A program made the translations under genes and the position numbers. From positions 1 through 49,530 of the forward strand of contig NZ_CAKZYF010000167.1 of NCBI RefSeq assembly GCF_937884665.1: DNA of 49,530 nucleotides. The letters run 5' to 3'. Positions 36,334-44,623 of the stretch are shown in pieces. The notes below the pieces were generated by a model. The model was not told the DNA's origin and did no database searches. It was given only the letters and a program-made list of their open reading frames with translations. This DNA comes from an uncultured Allomuricauda sp. (lineage in GTDB: Bacteria; Bacteroidota; Bacteroidia; Flavobacteriales; Flavobacteriaceae). How positions within the stretch are numbered: the first letter of the stretch is position 1; each line of letters starts with the position of its first letter.

Positions 36334-37423
36334 CTGTGGTCATTGATTTATCCGTTATCCGTAAATCCACTTTAAACGTATCGGCATCCTCTATTTGTAA
36401 GTCGTACCGATTGCCGTATAAAAGTTGTAAACGCTTTTTTACGTTGACCAGTCCTACCCCGCTGTAGACCCTATTTTTCTTAATCTCATTTTCACCAGGG
36501 TGTACCGAGTTCTACCCGGTAAAAAAAATGGATCCATCGCAAATCTACAACCTTACCTGAATCCAACTTTTCTCAAAGTCTTTCGACACCCCATGCTTGA
36601 AGGCATTTTCCACAAAAGCTATCAAGATCAAAGGTGCGATACTAGCCTCTTCCACGGCACCCTCAACGCTATAAGACACCTCTAATTCCTCCCCATATCT
36701 CAATTTTTCAAGTTCGATATAATTGGTCAGGTTTTCAAGTTCCTTGCCGAGTTTGATAAACTTTGCGTTGGTATCGTAAAGCATATAGCTCATTATTGAG
36801 GAGAGTTTTAGCACAGTTTCTCCCGCGTAGGCATCTCTTGTAATGATCATGCCATACAAATTGTTCAAAGTATTGAACAAAAAGTGGGGCTGTAGTTGAT
36901 GCTTTAGGTATTGCAACTCCGTTTCAAGTTTTTGGGTCAATAATTCCTGCGATTCTTTTTGTTTTCTGGCCTGCAGTTGAAACAGTTTTATCAATAATAC
37001 CAGCGAAACCACAAAAAGCAGGTCTATGGCTTTGTACGCAATTTGAAACGAAAGGAATTTATCATTGTTTATCTTCTCCAAGAAGTGCTCAATGGTAATG
37101 AGATAACGCCCAATAAAATAATAATCTACGGCGCGAAACAAAATTCCCCCAACCAGTGCCAAGATGGCGAGCTGAATTATAAAAGGATAGTAGTTGTTCT
37201 GTTCCACGTACTTTGGAAAGAGATAGTAGATTGTGAAATAGGTAAACGTGAGTTTTATGGGCAAGACACACATCTCGAAGAAGACCCATGCACTATAATT
37301 GCCATTTTCAAAAACGCCCTCGTTGACGACCACGTAAAAAACGAGCCAAGCGAGCCAATACCCTACATGTCGCAAAACGCGCTGTGGGGTCCAGGAATGA
37401 TAGGTTTTCGAAATAGTAAGCAT
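36326..37423 (-). pseudogene. LytS-type sensor histidine kinase, broken by two in-frame TAG codons
   Basis: The open part codes 292 residues: four to five membrane helices (about 17-150), a coiled coil, the His_kinase domain with His180 (LQPHFLFNTLNN), and the N-box Asn273 (AFVENAFKHG). It then meets TAG at 36545-36547 (codon 293), just after SWIQVRL. The same frame resumes with ICDGSIFFTG, a second TAG (36512-36514, codon 304), then NSVHPGENEIKK and the expected ATP-lid text GVGLVNVKKRLQLLYGN, ending at TAA 36326-36328, eight bases inside the next gene. The restored length, about 365 residues, is normal for the family. Without the G-box part the product should not bind ATP. Sequencing error is the main alternative. 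Confidence 0.85.
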
Positions 37424-37465
37424 TCCTAAAAATAATCTGACTGGCTAAAAATGAGTCATAAATAA

Positions 37466-37490
37466 GTACCAAACCGGGGTTTCTTGGTAC
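37466..37490 (-). terminator. Inverted repeat between the efflux operon and the kinase
   Basis: GTACCAA (37466-37472) and TTGGTAC (37484-37490) pair perfectly around an 11-base loop, just after the end of the CPXCG gene and 43 bases before the LytS-type kinase start. A T-poor tail makes it a weak terminator. The TTGGTAC core occurs again near 37505, so an operator is possible. Confidence 0.35.
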
Positions 37491-37517
37491 GGATGTCCAT
37501 TTTTTTGGTACAAAAAC

Positions 37518-37700
37518 CTATTGCCCAAGTTCATTGGCTTCAAAAGCTATCAGGTCTTGAAGTGCAAAATGGGTCGTTATTTCGATTGGATTGCAGCACA
37601 CTTCGCAATCTTCAACATAGGTTTGACGGGATACGGAGGAATCCAACAACATCGAAATCTCAGCCCAACAGTAAGGACACTGGAAAAAATGCTCGTACAT
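37518..37700 (-). CDS. CPXCG-motif small zinc-ribbon protein
   Basis: This 60-residue protein is small but recognisable: CPYC near residue 8 and CEVC near residue 33, the CPXCG-type cysteine-rich family, with the typical EISMLLDSSVSRQTYVEDCE segment between them. Two CxxC pairs should bind one zinc. It starts 3 bases after the stop of the TolC-family gene, so it is the last gene of the efflux operon. The function of the family is unknown. Confidence 0.8.
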   Translation of the reverse strand: MYEHFFQCPYCWAEISMLLDSSVSRQTYVEDCEVCCNPIEITTHFALQDLIAFEANELGQ

Positions 37701-37703
37701 GTA

Positions 37704-39029
37704 CTAAAAATCTACATTTAAGAGTTGCCCACTTACCTGTAACATCTGTAATTCCGCAAGTTTAGCGCTGTATTTAGCTTGGCTTTGGGCAAGCTCTGCA
37801 TTCAAGAGGTTTAATTGGGCCTGACGAAACTCAATGGAAGTTATTTGTCCCAATTTGTACCGCTCATTCGTTCGATTGAAGTTGTTTTGATTGGTCTGCA
37901 GATTTTTTTCTTGAACCTCCAATACGTAGAGTGCATTGGTATAACTATCCCAAGCGTTTCGAATATCGCGCTCAACCTCCAATTGTACCTGTTTTTTAAG
38001 TAGTTCCTGGTTCTCGTAGGCAATTTTAACATTTTTGATTCCCGTAATGGCGGTACCTCCATCAAAAATGTTCCAAGTCAAGTTAATTGAGCCCGTCACC
38101 CCATTGGACGTATTTTGAATCAAGAATGCCAAAGGGCTGTTGTTGTTCAGTTCGTTCCATCCATAGGTTCCCGTCAAACCAATAGTGGGCAGAAGCGTCC
38201 CTTTCGCAGATTTTATGGAATACCTATTAATGTTCATCTCCTTCTCAACAATTTGTAGGCGGATGTTGTTCAGTTTGGCCTCGTTGTACATGTTTTCCAT
38301 CCGTAATCCCGGAACGAATTCCACTAAAGTATCCGCAGTGAACGTACTCGATAAATCCTGATTAAGAACAAGGTTTAAATCCCGCATTGTGTTGCGCAGC
38401 TGTTGCCGGGAATTCAGTAAATTGATACTATCCGTATTGATGTCCACTTCTGCATTCAATACGTCCAATCCCGTGTTTTGGCCATATTCAAATTGGTACT
38501 TCGCGCGGGTCAAACGGTCTTTGGAGATTTCCAAAGCTTGTTGCAGATTTTTTGTGTTTTCCGTCAATCGTGCTAATTCATAATATACCGTAAACAATTG
38601 AAGAATGGTCAGTTCTATGGTCTGCCTCACCTCCAATTCAGATTGTTGGGATCTTTCCTTAAAACTCTTATAGTCATAGTACCTCCCCAAACCGTCAAAC
38701 AAGGTATAGTTCACATTGACCGAAGCATTGTACCTTCGTGTCTCCGCACCATCTGCTCTTCGTGTCTCCCCACTGGCCAGTTGACCCTCGGTGTTTTGAC
38801 GATCAATACTTCCTCCAGCCAAGCCTGTCACTGATGGCAAATACCTGGAGTTCAAGATACTTGCATTATTATCGTCTATTTTTTTGGTGTTTCGCGCTAC
38901 CTGGATATCAAGATTGTTCTTCAAGGCCAGGTCAATCGCCTTTTCTTTGGTCATGACCGATTCCTGACCGAGCAGTGTTTGTGCAATAACCAATAAGGAA
39001 AAGGGGAACGCTAAAAAGATACGTCTCAT
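37704..39029 (-). CDS. TolC-family outer-membrane efflux protein
   Basis: This 441-residue protein has a signal peptide (1-20) and long amphipathic helices. The two homologous halves of the family are visible, with KEKAIDLALKNNLDIQVARN at the start of the first and DINTDSINLLNSRQQL and MNINRYSIKSAKGTLLPTIG in between. It forms the outer-membrane channel of the tripartite exporter coded just upstream. It overlaps the pump gene by four bases (ATGA). Confidence 0.92.
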   Translation of the reverse strand: MRRIFLAFPFSLLVIAQTLLGQESVMTKEKAIDLALKNNLDIQVARNTKKIDDNNASILNSRYLPSVTGLAGGSIDRQNTEGQLASGETRRADGAETRRYNASVNVNYTLFDGLGRYYDYKSFKERSQQSELEVRQTIELTILQLFTVYYELARLTENTKNLQQALEISKDRLTRAKYQFEYGQNTGLDVLNAEVDINTDSINLLNSRQQLRNTMRDLNLVLNQDLSSTFTADTLVEFVPGLRMENMYNEAKLNNIRLQIVEKEMNINRYSIKSAKGTLLPTIGLTGTYGWNELNNNSPLAFLIQNTSNGVTGSINLTWNIFDGGTAITGIKNVKIAYENQELLKKQVQLEVERDIRNAWDSYTNALYVLEVQEKNLQTNQNNFNRTNERYKLGQITSIEFRQAQLNLLNAELAQSQAKYSAKLAELQMLQVSGQLLNVDF

Positions 39030-42000
39030 TTAAATGTCTCTTCTAAAACTTTTTTGGGGTCGGATTGAGGAACCTTGTGGGGTTTTGTTCCATTGATTTG
39101 ATGTTTTCCCGTTTCCTCAATCATATGTTGTTCTTCTTTTTGTTCCTTAATGGCCCGTTCCACCTCTTCTTTGGAAATCTGTTCTCCAGTCCAAACCTGC
39201 TTGGCCAATACTTTCACGTAGTTGCCAAAAGACAGGAAGAGAGGTAACATCAACAGCGTGAGTACCGTGGCAAATCCAATACCATAAGCTATTGCGATTG
39301 CCATGGGTTTGAGAAACTGGGCTTGCCTACTCTTTTCCAATAAAAGTGGCGCGAGTCCTGCAATTGTGGTAATAGATGTGAGAAAAATAGCTCTGAACCG
39401 GGAACGTCCGGCTTCATAAATAGCATCGTTGAAGGTCATTCCATTCCTGAGATTTGAGTTGAACTTACCAATAAGTACCAAACCATCGTTCACCATAATC
39501 CCAATCAGGGCGATAATTCCCAGTAAAGAAAGGAGGTTTAAGGTGAAATCATGAATCCAATGCCCCCAAGCCACTGCCGTGAGACTAAAGGGTACCAACA
39601 AAAGAAGAAGAAGGGGCTGACTAAAGCTTCTGAAGGTGAAGGCAATGGTCATATAAATCAAGATTAGTATGATAGGGCCTACATAATAGAGTGAATCCAA
39701 AAATTTAATCGCTTCCCTGTTTTGACCTTCATACGATGGTGTAATGGAGGGATACTTTGATAGAATATTGGGCATGACCTCATCCGCAATCCATTGGGTG
39801 GCATCTGTACCTGTATATTCTTTTGGACTCTTGAGGTCTGAAGCAATTTGTATCTCACGTTGACCTTCCAGATGGTTGACAGCGACATCGCCCCGAGCCA
39901 CGGAGTAATTGGCTATTTCTTTCAAGGGGATTCGTTCACCTGATGGCGCCAAAATTCGCATCTCATCTAGATTTGCAATAGAAGAACGGTTGTCCCTGTC
40001 GTAGCGGACCCAAACCCTAATTTCATCCTGACCCCTCTGAAAGCGTTGTGCCTGAGCCCCAAAAAAGGCAGATCGTACTTGACCCATTACCATTCTTAAA
40101 TCGAGCCCCAACAAGTAAGCATTTTCTTTTAACTCCAAACGGATTTCTTTAATTCCCGCTGGATCATTGTCATACACATCCTTTAATAAAGGATTGTTTT
40201 GCATTGCTGTTTTCAACTCGTCTTTTGCAGCCTTCAGTTCTTCGATATTGTTACCCAAAAGAGATACTGAAACAGGGTCACCTCCAAAATTTCCTCCTGA
40301 ACCATAAACAAGGGTTTCCACGCCGATAACTGGACCGACCAACTCACGGAGTCTTCCGGTAACGACATCTGCCCTTATCTCATCGGGACGCTCCTCGCCT
40401 GGCAATAGATTAATGAGCAATCTTGCCGATGATGACCCAGGACCAATATTTTTTGTGATATTCTCAAACAACATTTTATCTCCCCCCTGCAGATACTCAT
40501 CCGTTAATTGTTGGTTGACAATTTTGGCTTTTTCTTGAATCATGCTGATTATGGAATCCGTCACTTTCTCATTGGTACCATTGGGCATTTGCAACTCCAC
40601 TGCAATGTTGTCACTGGCCACCCTGGGGAATCGGGAAAGTCGTATGACACCGCCAAGTATCGAACCGATGGTCAAAGCCAAGGCCATAAAAAATAGCGAA
40701 AACGTCAAAAATTTATATCGGAGTGCAAACTTCAATGAGGGACTGTACAGCTTATCACGCATCCAAGCCATGGCGCTATCGCCCATTTTATTAATGACCC
40801 GGAGTTTTGAAAAAACCTGGGCCACACCTGATTTAGGGCCATCTGTTTGGGGCTGTAACGCTTTGGAGTGTGCCAAGTGGGCAGGAAGTATGATGAGGGC
40901 CTCTACCAAAGACACTACTAAAGTAAGAATAACGATAATGGACACTTCACTGAAAAAATCCCCAATACGTCCGTCCAAAAACAAAAAGATGGAAAACGCC
41001 AAAACTGTGGTAATAATGGCCGATAAAATTGGAGGAATTACCTCAAGGGTTCCATCAATTGCAGCGCGAACCGGTGTTTTGCCCTTCTCATAATGCTGAT
41101 ATATATTTTCAGCGATAACAATACCATCATCCACCAAGATTCCAATAACGATAATCATACCAAAAAGAGAAAGCACATTTATCGTCACATTGAACATGGG
41201 CGCGAAGATGAACATACCCAAGAAAGCGACCGGTAGGCCAAAAGCTACCCAGAAGGCCAATCGCGTGTTCAGAAAAAGAGAGAGAAAAATCAAGACCAGT
41301 AACATGCCCATGATGGCATTCTCCGTCAATAGGTCTGTACGCTGTACCAAGGTTTTAGATCGGTCACTGACGACCTCCAGCTGTACGTTCGTGTATTTTT
41401 GATTGAACTCGGCGATATACTCTTTTACCTTGTCCGCAGTGCCTATTAAATCTTCTGTATTTGTGCTGGTGATGGTAGTGCTTACGGATAGATTGCCATT
41501 AAAGTATGAGGCGTTTGGCGATTCTGAAAAACGATCGCGTATTTGAGCAACATCTTTCAAACGAACTGCCTTACCGGAAGCATCTGCCCGCACTATAATA
41601 TTGGAAAACTCCTTACCATAATAGGAGCGATTGTTGGCCCGTATAAGGTATTCCTCGGTGTCTGTCTTAATATTTCCGCCGGTGACCAGAATATTGGCAT
41701 TGGAGACGGCCTGGGCGACTTCATTGAAAGAAAGGTTGTAGGCCAGTAAGCTATTTTCGTTTACCGCAATCTCAATTTCTTCCTCGGGATAGCCGGTTAT
41801 TTGAATCTGGGATATACCGTCAATTGCCCTAAGGTCGTTCTCCACCTGACGGCCTATTTGCTTTAAAGTTGCCAAGGGAATATTATCACCGCTTAGCGCA
41901 AAACTTATGGTAGGTCTAACAGCTTCCAACTTAGAGACAATAAGGGGCTCCATTCCTGCTGGGAAAGTAGGTACGCGATCTACCGCATTTTTTACTTCCA

Positions 42001-42319
42001 ACAACATAAAATCAATATCCCGTCCTTTTTCTATTTCTACATTGATGCTTCCAGCATTTTCCTTTGATGTAGAGGTAACCCTTTCTACTCCTTGGAGCCC
42101 TTTTAGGTTATCTTCTATCTTAAGGACTATTCCTTCTTCAATTTCCTGTGGTGAAGCACCTGGATAGGTAATGCTTACCTCAATGTTTTTGGAATCAGCA
42201 AGCGGAAAAAAGGAAGATTTCAGTGATTTAGCACCTACTATTCCGAAAATAAAAAACGCAATAATGATTACATTGACGGCAACGTGGTATTTGATAAAGT
42301 ATGAAAGAACTTTTTTCAC
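39026..42319 (-). CDS. RND-family efflux pump, inner-membrane permease
   Basis: This 1097-residue protein has the typical RND layout: helix 1 near residue 12-32, a large periplasmic porter domain (about 35-330), helices 2-6, a second periplasmic domain (about 575-860) and helices 7-12 to about 1030, then a Lys/Glu-rich tail. The helix-4 motif GILVDDGIVIAEN carries the two proton-relay Asp residues. Homologues of this size in Bacteroidetes export drugs, bile salts or lipids; the substrate is unknown. It is preceded by the adaptor (four-base overlap) and followed by TolC, so the complex is complete. Confidence 0.93.
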   Translation of the reverse strand: MKKVLSYFIKYHVAVNVIIIAFFIFGIVGAKSLKSSFFPLADSKNIEVSITYPGASPQEIEEGIVLKIEDNLKGLQGVERVTSTSKENAGSINVEIEKGRDIDFMLLEVKNAVDRVPTFPAGMEPLIVSKLEAVRPTISFALSGDNIPLATLKQIGRQVENDLRAIDGISQIQITGYPEEEIEIAVNENSLLAYNLSFNEVAQAVSNANILVTGGNIKTDTEEYLIRANNRSYYGKEFSNIIVRADASGKAVRLKDVAQIRDRFSESPNASYFNGNLSVSTTITSTNTEDLIGTADKVKEYIAEFNQKYTNVQLEVVSDRSKTLVQRTDLLTENAIMGMLLVLIFLSLFLNTRLAFWVAFGLPVAFLGMFIFAPMFNVTINVLSLFGMIIVIGILVDDGIVIAENIYQHYEKGKTPVRAAIDGTLEVIPPILSAIITTVLAFSIFLFLDGRIGDFFSEVSIIVILTLVVSLVEALIILPAHLAHSKALQPQTDGPKSGVAQVFSKLRVINKMGDSAMAWMRDKLYSPSLKFALRYKFLTFSLFFMALALTIGSILGGVIRLSRFPRVASDNIAVELQMPNGTNEKVTDSIISMIQEKAKIVNQQLTDEYLQGGDKMLFENITKNIGPGSSSARLLINLLPGEERPDEIRADVVTGRLRELVGPVIGVETLVYGSGGNFGGDPVSVSLLGNNIEELKAAKDELKTAMQNNPLLKDVYDNDPAGIKEIRLELKENAYLLGLDLRMVMGQVRSAFFGAQAQRFQRGQDEIRVWVRYDRDNRSSIANLDEMRILAPSGERIPLKEIANYSVARGDVAVNHLEGQREIQIASDLKSPKEYTGTDATQWIADEVMPNILSKYPSITPSYEGQNREAIKFLDSLYYVGPIILILIYMTIAFTFRSFSQPLLLLLLVPFSLTAVAWGHWIHDFTLNLLSLLGIIALIGIMVNDGLVLIGKFNSNLRNGMTFNDAIYEAGRSRFRAIFLTSITTIAGLAPLLLEKSRQAQFLKPMAIAIAYGIGFATVLTLLMLPLFLSFGNYVKVLAKQVWTGEQISKEEVERAIKEQKEEQHMIEETGKHQINGTKPHKVPQSDPKKVLEETFK

Positions 42320-43452
42320 AATTTGGCGGTTTTATCATCTCGGGCGGCGTATACTTTGACCAGCATTCCGGCATAGGCCCCGGCCAGCGTCTTGGAAACT
42401 ATGACTTCGTTATTCGGAACGTTTTTTAAAACTACCCGTTTGTCCGTGAAGTAGACAGGACTTACCGGGATAATATCCAAAATGGAGTCCCGAACTACAA
42501 AAATTTGATTGTTCTCGAGTAATAACGAACGGTCTATCTCAATGGCATTTTCCTCCTCTTTGGCTTCTAGGTTGGCCTCTAAATACTGCCCCTCTTTTAA
42601 GTCTTCCCCACTTACCTCGATAAATACGGTGATGGTCTGGGAATTTTGGTCCACGCGTCCGTTCACTCGGGTGACTTTACCCAAGTATTCTTTAGTCTTG
42701 TTCAAATTGGACAGTACCACCTCTTTCCCTACTTTTAAGAAATCACCATACGTCTTACTTACTGATACTTCCAACTCATAAATCCCGACATTGATATATT
42801 CACCGAGCTTTTGGCCGGCCCGTATCAAGGTGCCCTCCGTGACCAGTGCATCGGTAAGTACCCCTTTGAAAGGTGCGGTAATATTGTATTTGGACAAACG
42901 TTGTTCTAAGTTTTTTACGTTGTAGTAACTCGATAATATTCCTCTTCCGGAAACAAAAAAGCGTTCCTTATCTGAATTGATTTCCGGTAGGCTGGGCGTA
43001 CTACTTTGTAAATCAAAACTATTGAGATATTGTTGCCATTTTGGATAGATGTTGGGGTAGTCCAATCGTAAATCGGGCATTATGGAGGTAAGTAAGTTGT
43101 ACAAATTACTTTTGGCAGACTGCACGCTGGCATAGTATTCGTCAGAATCTATGCGAATCAATGTCTGTCCTTTTCCGTATTCTTGACCAGTACGGAACAA
43201 TTTACTTCCCGGCCTGAACACTCCCTGTACTTCAGAAAATAACTCCACCCTTCTCTTTGCTTTGAGGTTTCCATTTGCCGGGATAATAATGGGTACCGTT
43301 GTGTTGGTGACAGTATCCACAAATACAGTTTTTACAACCTTACGAGGTATTGTTTTTCTATCTTTCTTGCTCCCAGCAATTACCCCGGAGAAGTACAATG
43401 ATCCTACAATCAAAATACCCCCCATAATAATGGATAGTATTAGTTTGCGCAT
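42316..43452 (-). CDS. RND efflux adaptor (HlyD/membrane-fusion family)
   Basis: This 378-residue protein has an N-terminal membrane anchor (about 3-25), lipoyl-like halves (about 65-105 with VELFSEVQGVFRPGSKL, and 190-215 with YNITAPFKGVLTDALVTEG), a helical hairpin (about 110-185) and a beta-barrel/membrane-proximal end. It links the RND pump to TolC in the periplasm. It is the first gene of the efflux operon, with a candidate -7 box 22 bases upstream. Confidence 0.9.
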   Translation of the reverse strand: MRKLILSIIMGGILIVGSLYFSGVIAGSKKDRKTIPRKVVKTVFVDTVTNTTVPIIIPANGNLKAKRRVELFSEVQGVFRPGSKLFRTGQEYGKGQTLIRIDSDEYYASVQSAKSNLYNLLTSIMPDLRLDYPNIYPKWQQYLNSFDLQSSTPSLPEINSDKERFFVSGRGILSSYYNVKNLEQRLSKYNITAPFKGVLTDALVTEGTLIRAGQKLGEYINVGIYELEVSVSKTYGDFLKVGKEVVLSNLNKTKEYLGKVTRVNGRVDQNSQTITVFIEVSGEDLKEGQYLEANLEAKEEENAIEIDRSLLLENNQIFVVRDSILDIIPVSPVYFTDKRVVLKNVPNNEVIVSKTLAGAYAGMLVKVYAARDDKTAKL

Positions 43453-43474
43453 ACAAAGAGTGAATTAGTCTTTG

Positions 43475-43482
43475 CAAAGCTA
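43475..43482 (-). promoter_or_regulatory. Candidate -7 box of the efflux operon
   Basis: On the minus strand it reads TAGCTTTG, an exact TAnnTTTG match, 22 bases before the adaptor ATG. A -33 TTG is not at the usual distance. The leader would be short. Confidence 0.4.
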
Positions 43483-43545
43483 TTCTGTCTGTAATACCCC
43501 TAGGTTAAATATTTCATAAATGTTTATCAATTTCGTCATTTCGTA

Positions 43546-43577
43546 AAACAAAAAAGGGGATACACGCCTGTATCCCC
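43546..43577 (-). terminator. Rho-independent terminator after the LRR gene
   Basis: A perfect nine-base stem GGGGATACA/TGTATCCCC with a four-base loop (43556-43577) is followed on the minus strand by TTTTTTGTTTT. It sits 28 bases past the LRR stop. Confidence 0.92.
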
Positions 43578-43604
43578 AAACCAAACAAACTAAAGTATAA
43601 CTAA

Positions 43605-44489
43605 CTACTCATTATTGTCTACGTCTTCAAATTTTGTGTCTGCCATACGCGTGCGCTGCAGTTGTATTTCGTTGAATTTTGGCCTCAAACTGGAATCATC
43701 TGTATCAAAAACCAAAAACTGTCCCGTGTCCATTGCCCGCAGCCCTTTATAGGACTCGAACCTGTTATTTTGAAGTTGAAGTATTCTCAAGTTGTTCAAT
43801 TGGGCAAATTCCATGGGTATTTCGCCACCTAATTGATTGTTGGCCAGTACTAATTCCTTTAACTTGTACAAGTTCCCCAATTCTGCGGGGATAGCGCCAT
43901 CCAGACCATTTTCAAAGAGGCCCAAGGCGACCAGTTTAGTCAGGTTTCCCAGAGACTTGGGAATGCTTCCCTTAAGGTTGTTGCTGGACAGATTAAGTTC
44001 TTTTAAGTTGGTCAATTCACCAAATCCTTCTGGAATGGAACCGTTGAGAAAATTGTTGAACATGGAAAAAATCTCCAATTTTTTCATTTGTGCGATGTCA
44101 TCCGGGAGTTCGCCTTTAATTCGATTCATTTCCAGTCGTAGTACCGTCAGATTTTCTAACTTGACAATTTCCTTGGGCAATACACCGGTAATATTGTTGA
44201 ACGCTAAATTCAAGTGCCGGAGATATCTTAACCTTCCTAAGCTTGTAGGCAAGGTTCCCGACAGATTATTACGAAAAAGATTGATTCCTACAATATGATT
44301 GTCCTCTACCGTAATTCCCTTCCAAGTTTCAATGGGGGTATTCAAGTCCCAGGGATTGTTCCATTTTTCTCCTTCTGTAGTGTGATAAAGATCAAGTAAT
44401 GCATTTTTTTCCTTGGTACTCACTGTACTTTTCGGATATAGGATTCCGATAGAAAAGCACAGTATAAGATAGAATGAGGTTAGTTTCAT
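43605..44489 (-). CDS. Secreted leucine-rich-repeat protein (plant-type LRR)
   Basis: This 294-residue protein has an N-terminal signal peptide (MKLTSFYLILCFSIGILYP). After a short cap with the KWNNPWD motif, about eight repeats of roughly 23-24 residues follow the LxxLxxLxLxxNxLxGxIP pattern, for example NLKELNLSSNNLKGSIPKSL and KLVALGLFENGLDGAIPAEL. Such proteins bind other proteins. It ends in a charged tail with no obvious sorting domain. Likely exported; partner unknown. It is a single-gene unit between a strong terminator and the ABC-F gene. Confidence 0.88.
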   Translation of the reverse strand: MKLTSFYLILCFSIGILYPKSTVSTKEKNALLDLYHTTEGEKWNNPWDLNTPIETWKGITVEDNHIVGINLFRNNLSGTLPTSLGRLRYLRHLNLAFNNITGVLPKEIVKLENLTVLRLEMNRIKGELPDDIAQMKKLEIFSMFNNFLNGSIPEGFGELTNLKELNLSSNNLKGSIPKSLGNLTKLVALGLFENGLDGAIPAELGNLYKLKELVLANNQLGGEIPMEFAQLNNLRILQLQNNRFESYKGLRAMDTGQFLVFDTDDSSLRPKFNEIQLQRTRMADTKFEDVDNNE

Positions 44490-44623
44490 TGTTGGCTATT
44501 TCTTAATTTTATAAGAATTCACCTACAAATCAAATAAGAAAGAAAAAACCTACAAAAAATTAGGTGTGTGCCATTCCAAAACTGTGGTGAAGCGTATCAA
44601 ATTTGTGGTGTGGGATACACTAA

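Noticed and set aside
40542..41093. A 183-codon plus-strand frame inside the RND pump gene
   Set aside because: It is antisense to a clear RND pump with all family motifs; its translation is low-complexity and unlike any family.
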